This document shows positions 7,335 to 13,990 of a stretch of DNA of 16,851 bases, piece after piece. This DNA comes from Chroococcidiopsidaceae cyanobacterium CP_BM_RX_35 (GTDB taxonomy: Bacteria; Cyanobacteriota; Cyanobacteriia; Cyanobacteriales; Chroococcidiopsidaceae). Position numbers and translations under genes: made by a program. Position 1 is the first letter of the stretch. Each line of letters begins with the position of its first letter. The stretch is from the NCBI GenBank assembly GCA_019242465.1, contig JAFAVL010000839.1:1-16851 (forward strand), written 5' to 3'. Below the pieces are notes generated by a model. That model was given only the letters and a program-made list of their open reading frames with translations. It did not search any database and was not told where the DNA came from.

Positions 7335-7438
7335 TACTGGATTTGAGAGCGGCAACGCCTCACAGCAGCGGGGGTTCAGTAGGATTGCCTTTGCGATAGA
7401 ATGCAATCACTAGCTTGACTTGAGAAATTCTGATTTTT

Positions 7439-7804
7439 ATGAACCCAACAGAAACCGAAAAACTCTCTAATGACAAGAGCCTAGAGGCAATGAGGCAGTT
7501 CTCACAAACCTATGCAAAACGCACTGGTACCTACTTCTGCGCTGAGCCTTCGGTGACGGCGGTGGTCATTGAAGGACTGGCAAAAAACAAAGATGAGTTG
7601 GGCTCACCCTTGTGTCCTTGTCGCCATTATGAAGACAAATCGGCAGAAGTACATGCCACTTTCTGGAACTGTCCGTGCGTCCCAATGCGAGAGCGTAAAG
7701 AGTGCCACTGTATGCTGTTCCTGACCTCAGATAATGAATTTGCTGGTGATAAGCAGGAGATCTCCCTAGAAGAGATTAAAGCTGTTCGAGACAGTATGGC
7801 ATGA
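7439..7804 (+). CDS. ftrC: Ferredoxin-thioredoxin reductase, catalytic (beta) subunit
   Basis: Catalytic chain of the iron-sulfur enzyme that passes electrons from ferredoxin to thioredoxin in the light. All hallmark cysteines are present in the CPC...CPC...CHC pattern: LCPCRHY (Cys59, Cys61), NCPCVPMRE (Cys78, Cys80), ECHCMLF (Cys89, Cys91). By analogy with the Synechocystis enzyme, Cys59, 78, 80 and 89 hold the 4Fe-4S cluster, and Cys61/Cys91 form the redox-active disulfide. The 121-residue length is typical. The N-terminus (MNPTETEKLSNDKSLEAMRQ) fits the family. The partner variable subunit (ftrV) is not in the window. Its stop overlaps the start of the DUF309 gene (ATGA), so the two are co-transcribed and probably translationally coupled. 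A TAGAAT hexamer near 7396 is a candidate -10. Confidence 0.97.
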   Translation: MNPTETEKLSNDKSLEAMRQFSQTYAKRTGTYFCAEPSVTAVVIEGLAKNKDELGSPLCPCRHYEDKSAEVHATFWNCPCVPMRERKECHCMLFLTSDNEFAGDKQEISLEEIKAVRDSMA

Positions 7805-8214
7805 GCCAAGTCTCAAGTGAGGAGTTTTGGCAAGGTGTAGAGCAGTTTAATCAAGGGCAGTTCTATGCCTGTCATGACACTTTAGAGGCTTTGTGGATGG
7901 AAGCAGCAGCTCCAGAGCGAAACTTTCTTCAAGGGGTGCTGCAAATTGCTGTCGCTCTCTATCATTTAGGCAATCAGAACTGGCAAGGTACTGTGACTCT
8001 GTTGGGAGAGGGTATCAGTCGTCTACGACGCTACCCAGCCGCCTATGCTGAGATTGATGTTGATGAATTATTAACTTCTAGCGCCACCTTGTTGGCAGCG
8101 CTACAACAATCGGGTCCAGAGCAGGTTCGAGAATGGGTAGTGGGCAAAGATGCGATCACAAGAGCAGATGAAGTGTTGCCATTACCTCACATTCTTCGAG
8201 CTACAGTACATTAA
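7801..8214 (+). CDS. DUF309 family protein
   Basis: 137-residue soluble, all-helical protein. It has the DUF309 signature: FNQGQFYACHDTLEALWMEA (17-36), then ERNFLQGVLQIAVALYHL (39-56), and GTVTLLGEGISRLRRYP (63-79). The His-Asp and Glu residues of the first helix pair (CHDTLE) are the most conserved feature of the family and suggest a metal or ligand pocket. No biochemical function is established that I know of. The ATG at 7801 overlaps the ftrC stop by four bases, so expression is tied to ferredoxin-thioredoxin reductase. That suggests, but does not prove, a redox or photosynthesis-related role. Confidence 0.88.
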   Translation: MSQVSSEEFWQGVEQFNQGQFYACHDTLEALWMEAAAPERNFLQGVLQIAVALYHLGNQNWQGTVTLLGEGISRLRRYPAAYAEIDVDELLTSSATLLAALQQSGPEQVREWVVGKDAITRADEVLPLPHILRATVH

Positions 8215-8263
8215 ACCTAATTTATCTCAATGTAGTCTTTAACTATATTGTATAAACTATCTA

Positions 8264-8293
8264 CAGACGCCTCATTTACTACCCGTGCGTCTG
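8264..8293. repeat. Inverted repeat between DUF309 gene and lptA-like gene
   Basis: CAGACGC (8264-8270) and GCGTCTG (8287-8293) are perfect 7-bp complements around a 16-base loop, in the 132-base gap. It could be a weak terminator of the ftrC unit or part of the leader of the lpt genes. The AT-rich stretch just upstream (TATTGTATAAACTAT, 8246-8260) may hold a promoter. Confidence 0.35.
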
Positions 8294-8346
8294 CCTAGTT
8301 GTCCTGCAATCAGCTTTGACGACCCCCGGAGCTACTATCATCCCCT

Positions 8347-8883
8347 ATGATGCCCATCTCCATTGTCCCTTCCCAGATGCGTCGCCTGGGTTTAGCCTTG
8401 ATGCTACCAGCTGTCCTAGTAAGTACGCTCGTTGTTGCCATCCCTTGGCAAAGTGCTAGAGGTCAAACAGGTCAAGCAGGTCAAACAGGTCAAACAGATC
8501 AAACAGGTGGAGGTGGTCCTCTCACCCTTAGATCGGATACTCAGGAAGCCAACTCCCAAACTGGGGTCCTTACCGCTCGCGGCAACGTACAAATTTACTA
8601 CCCGTCTCGTCAAATCCAGGCGACGGCAGCCCAGGCACAATACTTTAGCCGCGAACGTCGAATCGTACTCAGTGGTAATGTTTATATTTTGCAGCACGGT
8701 AATAGTATCCGGGGTGAGACAGTCACTTATTTAATTGATCAAGGGCAATTTATTGTCATGCCAAAAGCTTCTCAGCAGGTAGAGTCAATTTATATCGTTG
8801 CTGACCCAAATAATTCCTCAAATCAATCGTCAACAGCTCCAGCAACGCCCCCTTTAAATCCCAAGCCAGCCTCGAAGAAGTAA
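8347..8883 (+). CDS. lptA: LptA/OstA-like periplasmic lipopolysaccharide transport protein
   Basis: Exported protein of 178 residues. A basic n-region (MRRLG, 11-15) and hydrophobic core (16-33) end near SARGQ (36-40), giving a Sec signal peptide; ATGs at 8347, 8350 or 8377 could all serve. A GQ(T/A)/DQT low-complexity tract (39-53) follows. Then comes an OstA/LptA beta-jellyroll (about 58-140) with LRSDTQEANSQTGVLTARGN, VQIYYPSRQIQATAAQAQYF and RRIVLSGNVYILQHGNSIRG, the repeating pattern of this family. The tail is Pro/Ser/Lys-rich. LptA forms the periplasmic bridge carrying LPS from the inner membrane to the outer-membrane LptD. It stands 24 bases before lptB and three genes form one set, which strengthens the call. 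Divergence from E. coli LptA makes the symbol tentative. Confidence 0.82.
   Translation: MMPISIVPSQMRRLGLALMLPAVLVSTLVVAIPWQSARGQTGQAGQTGQTDQTGGGGPLTLRSDTQEANSQTGVLTARGNVQIYYPSRQIQATAAQAQYFSRERRIVLSGNVYILQHGNSIRGETVTYLIDQGQFIVMPKASQQVESIYIVADPNNSSNQSSTAPATPPLNPKPASKK
8461..8505 (+). repeat. Five tandem 9-base repeats within the lptA-like gene
   Basis: Units GGTCAAACA, GGTCAAGCA, GGTCAAACA, GGTCAAACA, GATCAAACA encode repeats of Gly-Gln-Thr/Ala and Asp-Gln-Thr directly after the signal peptide. Because the unit is three codons, copy number can change by slippage without breaking the frame. Confidence 0.9.
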
Positions 8884-8907
8884 GAGCGTGAGGAGTAAGG
8901 AGACGGT

Positions 8908-9633
8908 GTGAAAATTGTCTTGGAAAACATTCACAAGGCTTACGGTAAGCGTGCCATTGTCAATCGCGTTAATATCTCAGTTGGACAAGGAGAAGTTGTG
9001 GGGCTACTTGGTCCTAATGGGGCTGGCAAAACTACAACATTCTACATCGCCACTGGTTTAGAAAAGCCAACTCAGGGCAAAGTGTGGCTGAACGATCGAG
9101 ATATCACGGCACTGCCAGTACATAAACGGGCAAGGCTAGGGATTGGTTATTTAGCACAAGAACCTAGTATTTTTCGCCATCTGAGCGTACAGGACAACAT
9201 CTTGCTAGTGCTAGAGCAAGCTAAAGTCCCTCGTCAGGAGTGGCAAGCCCGGCTGCGTGCCCTACTACAGGAGTTTCGCTTGGAGAAAGTAGCGCTTACC
9301 AAAGGGATTCAGGTTTCTGGGGGAGAGCGACGACGCACAGAACTGGCTAGAGCCCTAGCAACTTCCCCCAAATTCTTGTTGTTGGATGAGCCATTTGCTG
9401 GTGTTGACCCAATTGCTGTGTGCGAAATTCAGCAGATCGTAGCTGGATTGCGCGATCGCCAAATGGGCATTCTGATTACTGACCATAATGTGCGGGAAAC
9501 CCTTGCTATTACTGACCGAGCCTACATTATGAGAGAAGGACAGATTCTCGCTTTTGGTAGCGCTGAAGAACTTTGTAATAACCCCATAGTGCGGCAGTAC
9601 TACTTAGGCGATAACTTTCAGTATCAACTATGA
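8908..9633 (+). CDS. lptB: LPS export ABC transporter ATP-binding protein LptB
   Basis: Cytosolic ATPase that powers extraction of LPS from the inner membrane. The GTG start at 8908 has an AAGGAGA ribosome binding site at the right distance. With 241 residues it matches LptB length. Walker A GPNGAGKTT (35-43), Q-loop Gln84 (YLAQEPSIFRHLSV, typical of LptB), signature VSGGERRR (136-143), Walker B FLLLDEPFAGVDPIA (156-170), switch His193 in TDHNVRETL. The PFAGVDPIAV and TDHNVRETL forms separate it from other ABC ATPases. Its stop overlaps the next start (ATGA), so it is coupled to its permease. Very confident. Confidence 0.96.
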   Translation: MKIVLENIHKAYGKRAIVNRVNISVGQGEVVGLLGPNGAGKTTTFYIATGLEKPTQGKVWLNDRDITALPVHKRARLGIGYLAQEPSIFRHLSVQDNILLVLEQAKVPRQEWQARLRALLQEFRLEKVALTKGIQVSGGERRRTELARALATSPKFLLLDEPFAGVDPIAVCEIQQIVAGLRDRQMGILITDHNVRETLAITDRAYIMREGQILAFGSAEELCNNPIVRQYYLGDNFQYQL

Positions 9634-10799
9634 CATCAGGCAGCTACAAGTCTTTCAAATTGCAGGTGCCGTTACCTGGGATTATGGACCGCTACATCAC
9701 TAGCGAACTCATTCCCCCCTTTTTGTTCGGTGTGGGAGCCTTCGCGTCGGTAGGAGTCGCAATTGGCTCCTTGTTTGACCTGATGCGGAAGGTTACGGAA
9801 GCAGGTTTGCCTATGGCGATCGCGCTGAAGGTCTTTCTGTTACAGATTCCCTATTTTGTTGCCTATGCCTTTCCCATGGCAGTGCTACTTGCAGCCTTGA
9901 TTACTTACAGTCGTCTGGCTAGCGATAGTGAACTCATCGCCCTACGTAGCTGTGGATTAAGTATTTACCGACTCGTACTGCCAGCGCTCGTCATCAGCTT
10001 CATCATCACAGGCATCACGTTTGTGTTCAACGAACAGATTGTGCCAGCTGCGAATTACGAGGCAGCTCTGACCCTCGATCAAGCACTGAAGAAAAAAGAA
10101 CCTTCATTCCAGCAGAGCAACATCGTGTATCCCGAATACCGGACAGTCAGCCAGCCAGATGGTAGCCAAACAGATATGCTCACCCGCATATTTTACGCAG
10201 ACCAGTTTGATGGTCAACGCATGAAAGGTTTGACCATTTTGGATCTTTCCCGAGCTGGTCTGAATCAAATCATTGTGGCAAATACAGCTGCGTGGAATTC
10301 GGTTCAAAGTACCTGGGACTTTTTCAACGGCACCATTTATGTAGTCGCTCCCGATAGTTCCTATCGAGAAATTGTGCGATTTGAACATCAACAGCTACAT
10401 CTACCGCGAGCGCCGTTGGATCTAGCGGAGCAACAAAGCCGCGATTACAACCAAATGAATATTTCTCAGGCGCTTCAGCAGTTGAAAATTATTCGCTTGA
10501 GCGGTAATGAACAAAAAATTCGGAAGCTATTGATCCGCATTCAACAGAAAATAGCCATACCTTTTGCTTGTGTTGTCTTTTGCTTAGTGGGTGCCATTTT
10601 GGGCACTAGACCACAGCGCACAAGCAAGGCAACTGGCTTTGGCGTTAGTGTCCTAGTGATTTTGGCTTATTATGTGTTGATGACTGTGGGTGACGCCTTA
10701 GGCTTGAGTGGTATTCTCTTACCCTGGATGGCTGCTTGGTTACCGAACATATTCGGCTTTAGCGCTGGAGGATGGTTGTTGATCCGGGCAGCGCGGTGA
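9630..10799 (+). CDS. LptF/LptG (YjgP/YjgQ) family LPS export permease
   Basis: Inner-membrane permease partner of LptB, 389 residues. The layout is that of the family. Three N-terminal membrane helices lie at about 28-50, 64-93 and 112-133, including PYFVAYAFPMAVLLAAL. A periplasmic beta-jellyroll follows (about 135-270), then three C-terminal helices (about 307-325, 336-356, 361-386). The cytosolic loop SRLASDSELIALRSCGLS (94-111) is the conserved coupling-helix region that touches LptB. The ATG at 9630 overlaps the lptB stop; an in-frame ATG at 9684 (MDRYITSELIPPFL) is closer to the usual family start. Only one such permease is present here, whereas proteobacteria use an LptF-LptG pair. 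I therefore leave open whether it is LptF or LptG, or works as a homodimer. Confidence 0.93.
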   Translation: MTSGSYKSFKLQVPLPGIMDRYITSELIPPFLFGVGAFASVGVAIGSLFDLMRKVTEAGLPMAIALKVFLLQIPYFVAYAFPMAVLLAALITYSRLASDSELIALRSCGLSIYRLVLPALVISFIITGITFVFNEQIVPAANYEAALTLDQALKKKEPSFQQSNIVYPEYRTVSQPDGSQTDMLTRIFYADQFDGQRMKGLTILDLSRAGLNQIIVANTAAWNSVQSTWDFFNGTIYVVAPDSSYREIVRFEHQQLHLPRAPLDLAEQQSRDYNQMNISQALQQLKIIRLSGNEQKIRKLLIRIQQKIAIPFACVVFCLVGAILGTRPQRTSKATGFGVSVLVILAYYVLMTVGDALGLSGILLPWMAAWLPNIFGFSAGGWLLIRAAR

Positions 10800-10851
10800 T
10801 CGAAGAGGTAGGGGGGCAGGGGGAGCTAGAAGAGGGCTGTTGGTGGGATTA

Positions 10852-10898
10852 GCTTCAACGGCGAGAAGCCCCGCGCTGTCCCGCAGGGCAGCGACGGG
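10852..10898 (+). repeat. Double-hairpin repeat element, copy 1
   Basis: First hairpin: GCTTC (10852-10856) with GAAGC (10865-10869). Second hairpin: CCCG/CGGG, CGCTG/CAGCG and CCC/GGG around a GCA loop (10870-10898). The core AGAAGCCC...CGCTGTCC...CAGCG is shared with copy 2 at 11301-11349, in the same orientation. Confidence 0.6.
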
Positions 10899-11300
10899 AC
10901 GAATCGCCGACGGGGTCTGTCGTACCAATAATCTCAGTATTGCATTCATAGACAGGGTTTGTTATTATACAGGTGGTGTTAACTACCCGCCCGACGACAC
11001 GAACGTACATACCTTGGCTGTATGGTGAACAGTGCGTAGCTAGGGGAAGTGTTCTGAACCATGACAATTGATAGGGGGTTGCATCCAGAAGCATAATTAC
11101 TCAGTAGTTATCGGGTTGGGTGCGTAAAATCAGTTACCTACAGGTTGTACATAGTCTTCATGGCTAATTGTACGTAGTACCTTGGGACGCAAGGGAAGGG
11201 AAACTGCCTGCTGACAGCGATCTGTCGGGGAACCAACGGTGGGAGAGTGCTTGCATTCGTTATAACCAACGTGTTCTAGATAAGTGCTACGCAGGAATGT

Positions 11301-11349
11301 CTTATCGCGAGGTAAGAAGCCCACGCTGTCCGCTTGCGGCAGCGCTGGG
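11301..11349 (+). repeat. Double-hairpin repeat element, copy 2
   Basis: First hairpin: CTTATC (11301-11306) with GGTAAG (11311-11316) and a GCGA (GNRA-type) loop. Second hairpin: CCCA/TGGG, CGCTG/CAGCG, CCGC/GCGG around TT (11320-11349). Relative to copy 1 the paired bases change together (CCCG/CGGG to CCCA/TGGG), so the structure rather than the sequence is kept. It ends seven bases from the icd stop and may also act as a 3' hairpin for icd. Confidence 0.6.
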
Positions 11350-11355
11350 AGAACG

Positions 11356-12780
11356 TCACTCTTTGAAGTGTTTGATGATTGCCTCAGCAAATTCAGAACA
11401 CTTTAGCGGTTCTATGGGCGGCTCCATCAACCGGGCAAGATCATAAGTCACCTCAGCGTTGGCGATCGCTGCTCCGATTCCCCGTTTAATCAAATCAGCC
11501 GCTTCTTGCCAACCCATATATTCCAACATCATCACCCCTGATAGGATTAAAGAGCCAGGGTTGATCCGATCAAGCCCTGCATGTTTGGGCGCGGTGCCGT
11601 GAGTCGCTTCAAAAATGGCACATTCGTCGCCTATATTGGCTCCAGGTCCCATACCTAGTCCGCCAACAATTGCCGCAGCCGCATCCGATAAATAATCTCC
11701 ATTCAGGTTCATAGTGGCAAGAATTGAGTACTCATCAGGGCGAGTTTGTAGCTGTTGGAAAATGCTGTCGGCAATTCGGTCATTCACCATCACCTTGTCT
11801 TGCCACTGACCATCGCCGTGAGTCTGCCACAAAGCGTTAAGCACAGTTTCAACTTCTTGACAAACTTGGGCTTGCTTTTGGGGGGTCAGGGCACTGTATC
11901 CTGGTTCAATTTGACGAGCATTGGCTTCGAGAGTTATATCTGGATGGCGCTCCTTGTTACTCAGAATCCAAGATTCTCTCTCTGTTACGCACTCAGCTCG
12001 GAATTCAGTGGTGGCAAGTTCATAGCCCCAGTCCCGAAAGGCACCTTCGGTGTATTTCATAATGTTGCCCTTATGCACTAACGTCACCATTTGCTTCGGT
12101 TTAGGAAGTCGTAAGGCATGTTTGATCGCCCGACGCACTAAGCGCTGAGAACCATGGCGGCTAATTGGTTTGATCCCAATACCAGAATCTAGGGGAATAC
12201 GTTTGTTGCCGTGTTCGGGGGTAGAAGGAATCAGTTCATCATTGAGTAGCCCGATTAGGCGATCGCCGATTTCGCTGCCCTGCCGCCACTCAATTCCCAG
12301 ATAGATATCTTCAGTATTTTCTCGATAGATGATGACATCCAGCTTTTCAGGGTTCCTGTGGGGTGAGGGGGTGCCTGGATAGTATTGGCAAGGGCGGACG
12401 CAGGCATAAAGGTCATTAATCTGCCGTAGTGCCACATTAAGCGAGCGAATGCCACCTCCCACTGGTGTTGTTAACGGTCCTTTGATGGCCACGCCATAGG
12501 TTTTAATTGCCTGTAGGGTGTCTTGAGGTAGATACTGGTATGTGCCATAGAGTTCGCAAGCTTCATCACCAGCATAGACCTTGAACCAACTGATTTGCCT
12601 TTTACCGTTGTAGGCAGTTTGCACTGCTATGTCTATCACCAGTTGGGTGGCAGGCCAAATATCGACCCCCGTGCCGTCACCACGAATGAAAGGAACGATC
12701 GGGTTGTCAGGAACAATTGGTTCACCGTTCTTAAAAGCGATTTGGGAGCCAATGTTGGGGGGGGTAATTTTTTCGTACAT
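11356..12780 (-). CDS. icd: NADP-dependent isocitrate dehydrogenase
   Basis: Converts isocitrate to 2-oxoglutarate, CO2 and NADPH in the cytosol. In cyanobacteria the 2-oxoglutarate is the main carbon skeleton for ammonium assimilation and the signal of nitrogen status. I chose the ATG at 12780 ([11 protein letters not shown]), with AGGAG 11 bases upstream, over the TTG at 12789; this gives 474 residues, the cyanobacterial length. Motifs: [11 protein letters not shown] (33-43), [20 protein letters not shown] (101-120) with the substrate Ser113, [13 protein letters not shown] (152-164), Lys237 in [42 protein letters not shown], and [17 protein letters not shown] for the cofactor. icd is often controlled by NtcA in cyanobacteria, but I found no GTA-N8-TAC site in the 207-base gap to gun4. 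It is divergent from gun4. Confidence 0.97.
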   Translation of the reverse strand: MYEKITPPNIGSQIAFKNGEPIVPDNPIVPFIRGDGTGVDIWPATQLVIDIAVQTAYNGKRQISWFKVYAGDEACELYGTYQYLPQDTLQAIKTYGVAIKGPLTTPVGGGIRSLNVALRQINDLYACVRPCQYYPGTPSPHRNPEKLDVIIYRENTEDIYLGIEWRQGSEIGDRLIGLLNDELIPSTPEHGNKRIPLDSGIGIKPISRHGSQRLVRRAIKHALRLPKPKQMVTLVHKGNIMKYTEGAFRDWGYELATTEFRAECVTERESWILSNKERHPDITLEANARQIEPGYSALTPQKQAQVCQEVETVLNALWQTHGDGQWQDKVMVNDRIADSIFQQLQTRPDEYSILATMNLNGDYLSDAAAAIVGGLGMGPGANIGDECAIFEATHGTAPKHAGLDRINPGSLILSGVMMLEYMGWQEAADLIKRGIGAAIANAEVTYDLARLMEPPIEPLKCSEFAEAIIKHFKE

Positions 12781-12987
12781 CCTTTTCAAAACTCCTGATA
12801 GTCACGCCGTCGGTCCCAACTGGGAAAACGCGACTGTTTCGATGATAAAATCCTTATCTGGAAGGCTAGCAGATTTCGTTGGTAGGAAAGTGCCTTCAAA
12901 CTCGCTTTTTTCACCAAGTCCTGACACAGACGTTAGATTTAATGAACAGTCCTTTAAACGCATTCCAATGAAGGGATAACTGACTCA

Positions 12988-13728
12988 ATGACCGCCTCAG
13001 ACACGAAAAACGACCTCTCAGCTCTGATCCAGTTAACATCCGGATCGGAAAAAGTACAACAGCAACTGCTCCAGCAGCTAGCAGCTGCTGGTAATGCTGG
13101 CTTAGATGTCTTGATGGAATTTTTACTCCAACGTCGGTCTGAACTGCCTACCTGGGTTGAGGGCAAAGCCTATCAAGTCCTCTACAAGGCTGATTCCCCT
13201 AAAGCCAGAGAGTTTCTCCAAACCCATTTCCCGGCAGGGATTGTTCCCCTAAATTCAGAGCGCAACATCGACTACAGCTCTTTGCAACAATTGCTCAGCG
13301 CTCAAGACTTTCAAGCCGCCGATCGCCTCACTCTGCAAAAGCTGTGTGAACTTGCCGGAGCAGCAGCCGTGCAGAGAAAGTGGCTATATTTTACTGAAGT
13401 TGAGAACTTTCCTCAGCTCGACTTGCAAACTATCAACACTCTATGGTTAGTTCACTCCGAGGGTAAGTTTGGCTTTTCCGTGCAGCGAGAAATCTGGCTA
13501 TCATCACCAAGCTGGGAAAAATTTTGGCCCAAAATTGGTTGGAAAACTGGTAATAGCTGGACACGCTACCCTGACGCATTTACCTGGAACCTCACGGCCC
13601 CAAAGGGTCACCTCCCCCTCTCCAATCAGTTACGTGGAGTTAGGGTAATTGCTGCGTTGCTATCTCACCCTGCTTGGATTCAAGAAGGCAGAAGGCAATG
13701 CACGTTTAAAAACGAGGGATTGGAATAA
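12988..13728 (+). CDS. gun4: GUN4 porphyrin-binding protein, activator of magnesium chelatase
   Basis: 246 residues. The N-terminal helical domain (about 1-85; LIQLTSGSEKVQQQLLQQL, GLDVLMEFLLQRR) is the tetratricopeptide-like part seen in cyanobacterial Gun4. The GUN4 core (about 93-230) has IDYSSLQQLLSAQDFQAADR, FPQLDLQTINTLWLVHSEGK, FGFSVQREIW, GWKTGNSWTRYPDAFTWN, and a loop with PKGHLPLSNQLRG, ending LLSHPAW. Gun4 binds protoporphyrin IX and Mg-protoporphyrin and stimulates ChlH of magnesium chelatase, the entry to chlorophyll synthesis. The last ~16 residues (IQEGRRQCTFKNEGLE) contain an AGAAGGCAGAAGGCA repeat and probably do not belong to the original protein. A GAAGGG about 12 bases before the ATG is a modest ribosome binding site. 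Confidence 0.96.
   Translation: MTASDTKNDLSALIQLTSGSEKVQQQLLQQLAAAGNAGLDVLMEFLLQRRSELPTWVEGKAYQVLYKADSPKAREFLQTHFPAGIVPLNSERNIDYSSLQQLLSAQDFQAADRLTLQKLCELAGAAAVQRKWLYFTEVENFPQLDLQTINTLWLVHSEGKFGFSVQREIWLSSPSWEKFWPKIGWKTGNSWTRYPDAFTWNLTAPKGHLPLSNQLRGVRVIAALLSHPAWIQEGRRQCTFKNEGLE
13684..13698. repeat. AGAAGGC heptamer repeat at the 3' end of gun4
   Basis: Two AGAAGGC-type units in tandem (AGAAGGCAGAAGGCA) encode part of the Gun4 tail. The complementary TTCTGCC type occurs at 13845-13859, in opposite orientation. TTCTGCC heptamers are a well-known class of short tandem repeat in cyanobacteria. Confidence 0.55.
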
Positions 13729-13744
13729 GGCGCAGCCACCACCT

Positions 13745-13812
13745 TAAGAATGGCGGATGCTTTGTACAAGAACACTCTTGCTCTCGGTACAATTCTTAGT
13801 GCGGAATGCACT
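13745..13812. other. Nested inverted repeats downstream of gun4
   Basis: TAAGAAT (13745-13751) pairs with ATTCTTA (13792-13798). Inside, TTGTAC (13762-13767) pairs with GTACAA (13787-13792), and CAAGA-ACAC-TCTTG (from 13767) makes a tetraloop hairpin. AGTGC-GGAAT-GCACT (13798-13812) follows. Some pairings exclude each other. The 262-base gap holds no gene; a gun4 3' UTR structure or small RNA is possible but unproven. Confidence 0.35.
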
Positions 13813-13842
13813 GCCGCAGTTTAAGATCGATATTTCTTTCCT

Positions 13843-13862
13843 TCTGCCCTCTGCCTTTCTTT
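13843..13862. repeat. TTCTGCC-type heptamer repeat upstream of the histidine kinase-like gene
   Basis: CCTTCTGCCCTCTGCCTTTC contains two degenerate TTCTGCC units, inverted relative to the copy at 13684-13698. Confidence 0.5.
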
Positions 13863-13990
13863 GGTAAAGACTGAAGAAATTGTAATTTCTGAGCAAAATC
13901 CGGGCATCTTAGACTTAACAGCTAATCCCGAGGTAATTGTTAAATGAAATACAACTATCTTCTTCAATACGGAGGGGGGTGGGGACGGGA

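Larger units (their letters stand above)
10800..11355. other. Gene-free block of 556 bases between the lptF/G-like gene and icd
   Basis: Both neighbours end here (converging transcription). I see no protein-like frame on either strand, no tRNA and no RNA gene I recognise. Contents: a G-rich repeat (10805-10837); two related double-hairpin elements (10852-10898 and 11301-11349); a small hairpin with arms CTGACAG/CTGTCGG (11211-11228, loop CGAT); and two copies of AACCAACG (near 11231 and 11265). The rest looks like degraded or non-coding sequence. Confidence 0.6.

Noticed and set aside
8246..8263. Possible NtcA site GTATAAACTATCTAC before the lptA-like gene
   Set aside because: The spacing between GTA and TAC is nine bases, not the required eight, and the gene is not an expected nitrogen target.
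10840..11446. Short frames on both strands in the gap between the lptF/G-like gene and icd
   Set aside because: Their sequence comes largely from hairpin repeats, they overlap each other on both strands, and none shows a ribosome binding site or family-like pattern.
13762..13792. Possible LexA box around TTGTAC and GTACAA
   Set aside because: The half-site spacing is far from the known cyanobacterial LexA forms and the site is downstream of gun4; it fits better as a hairpin.
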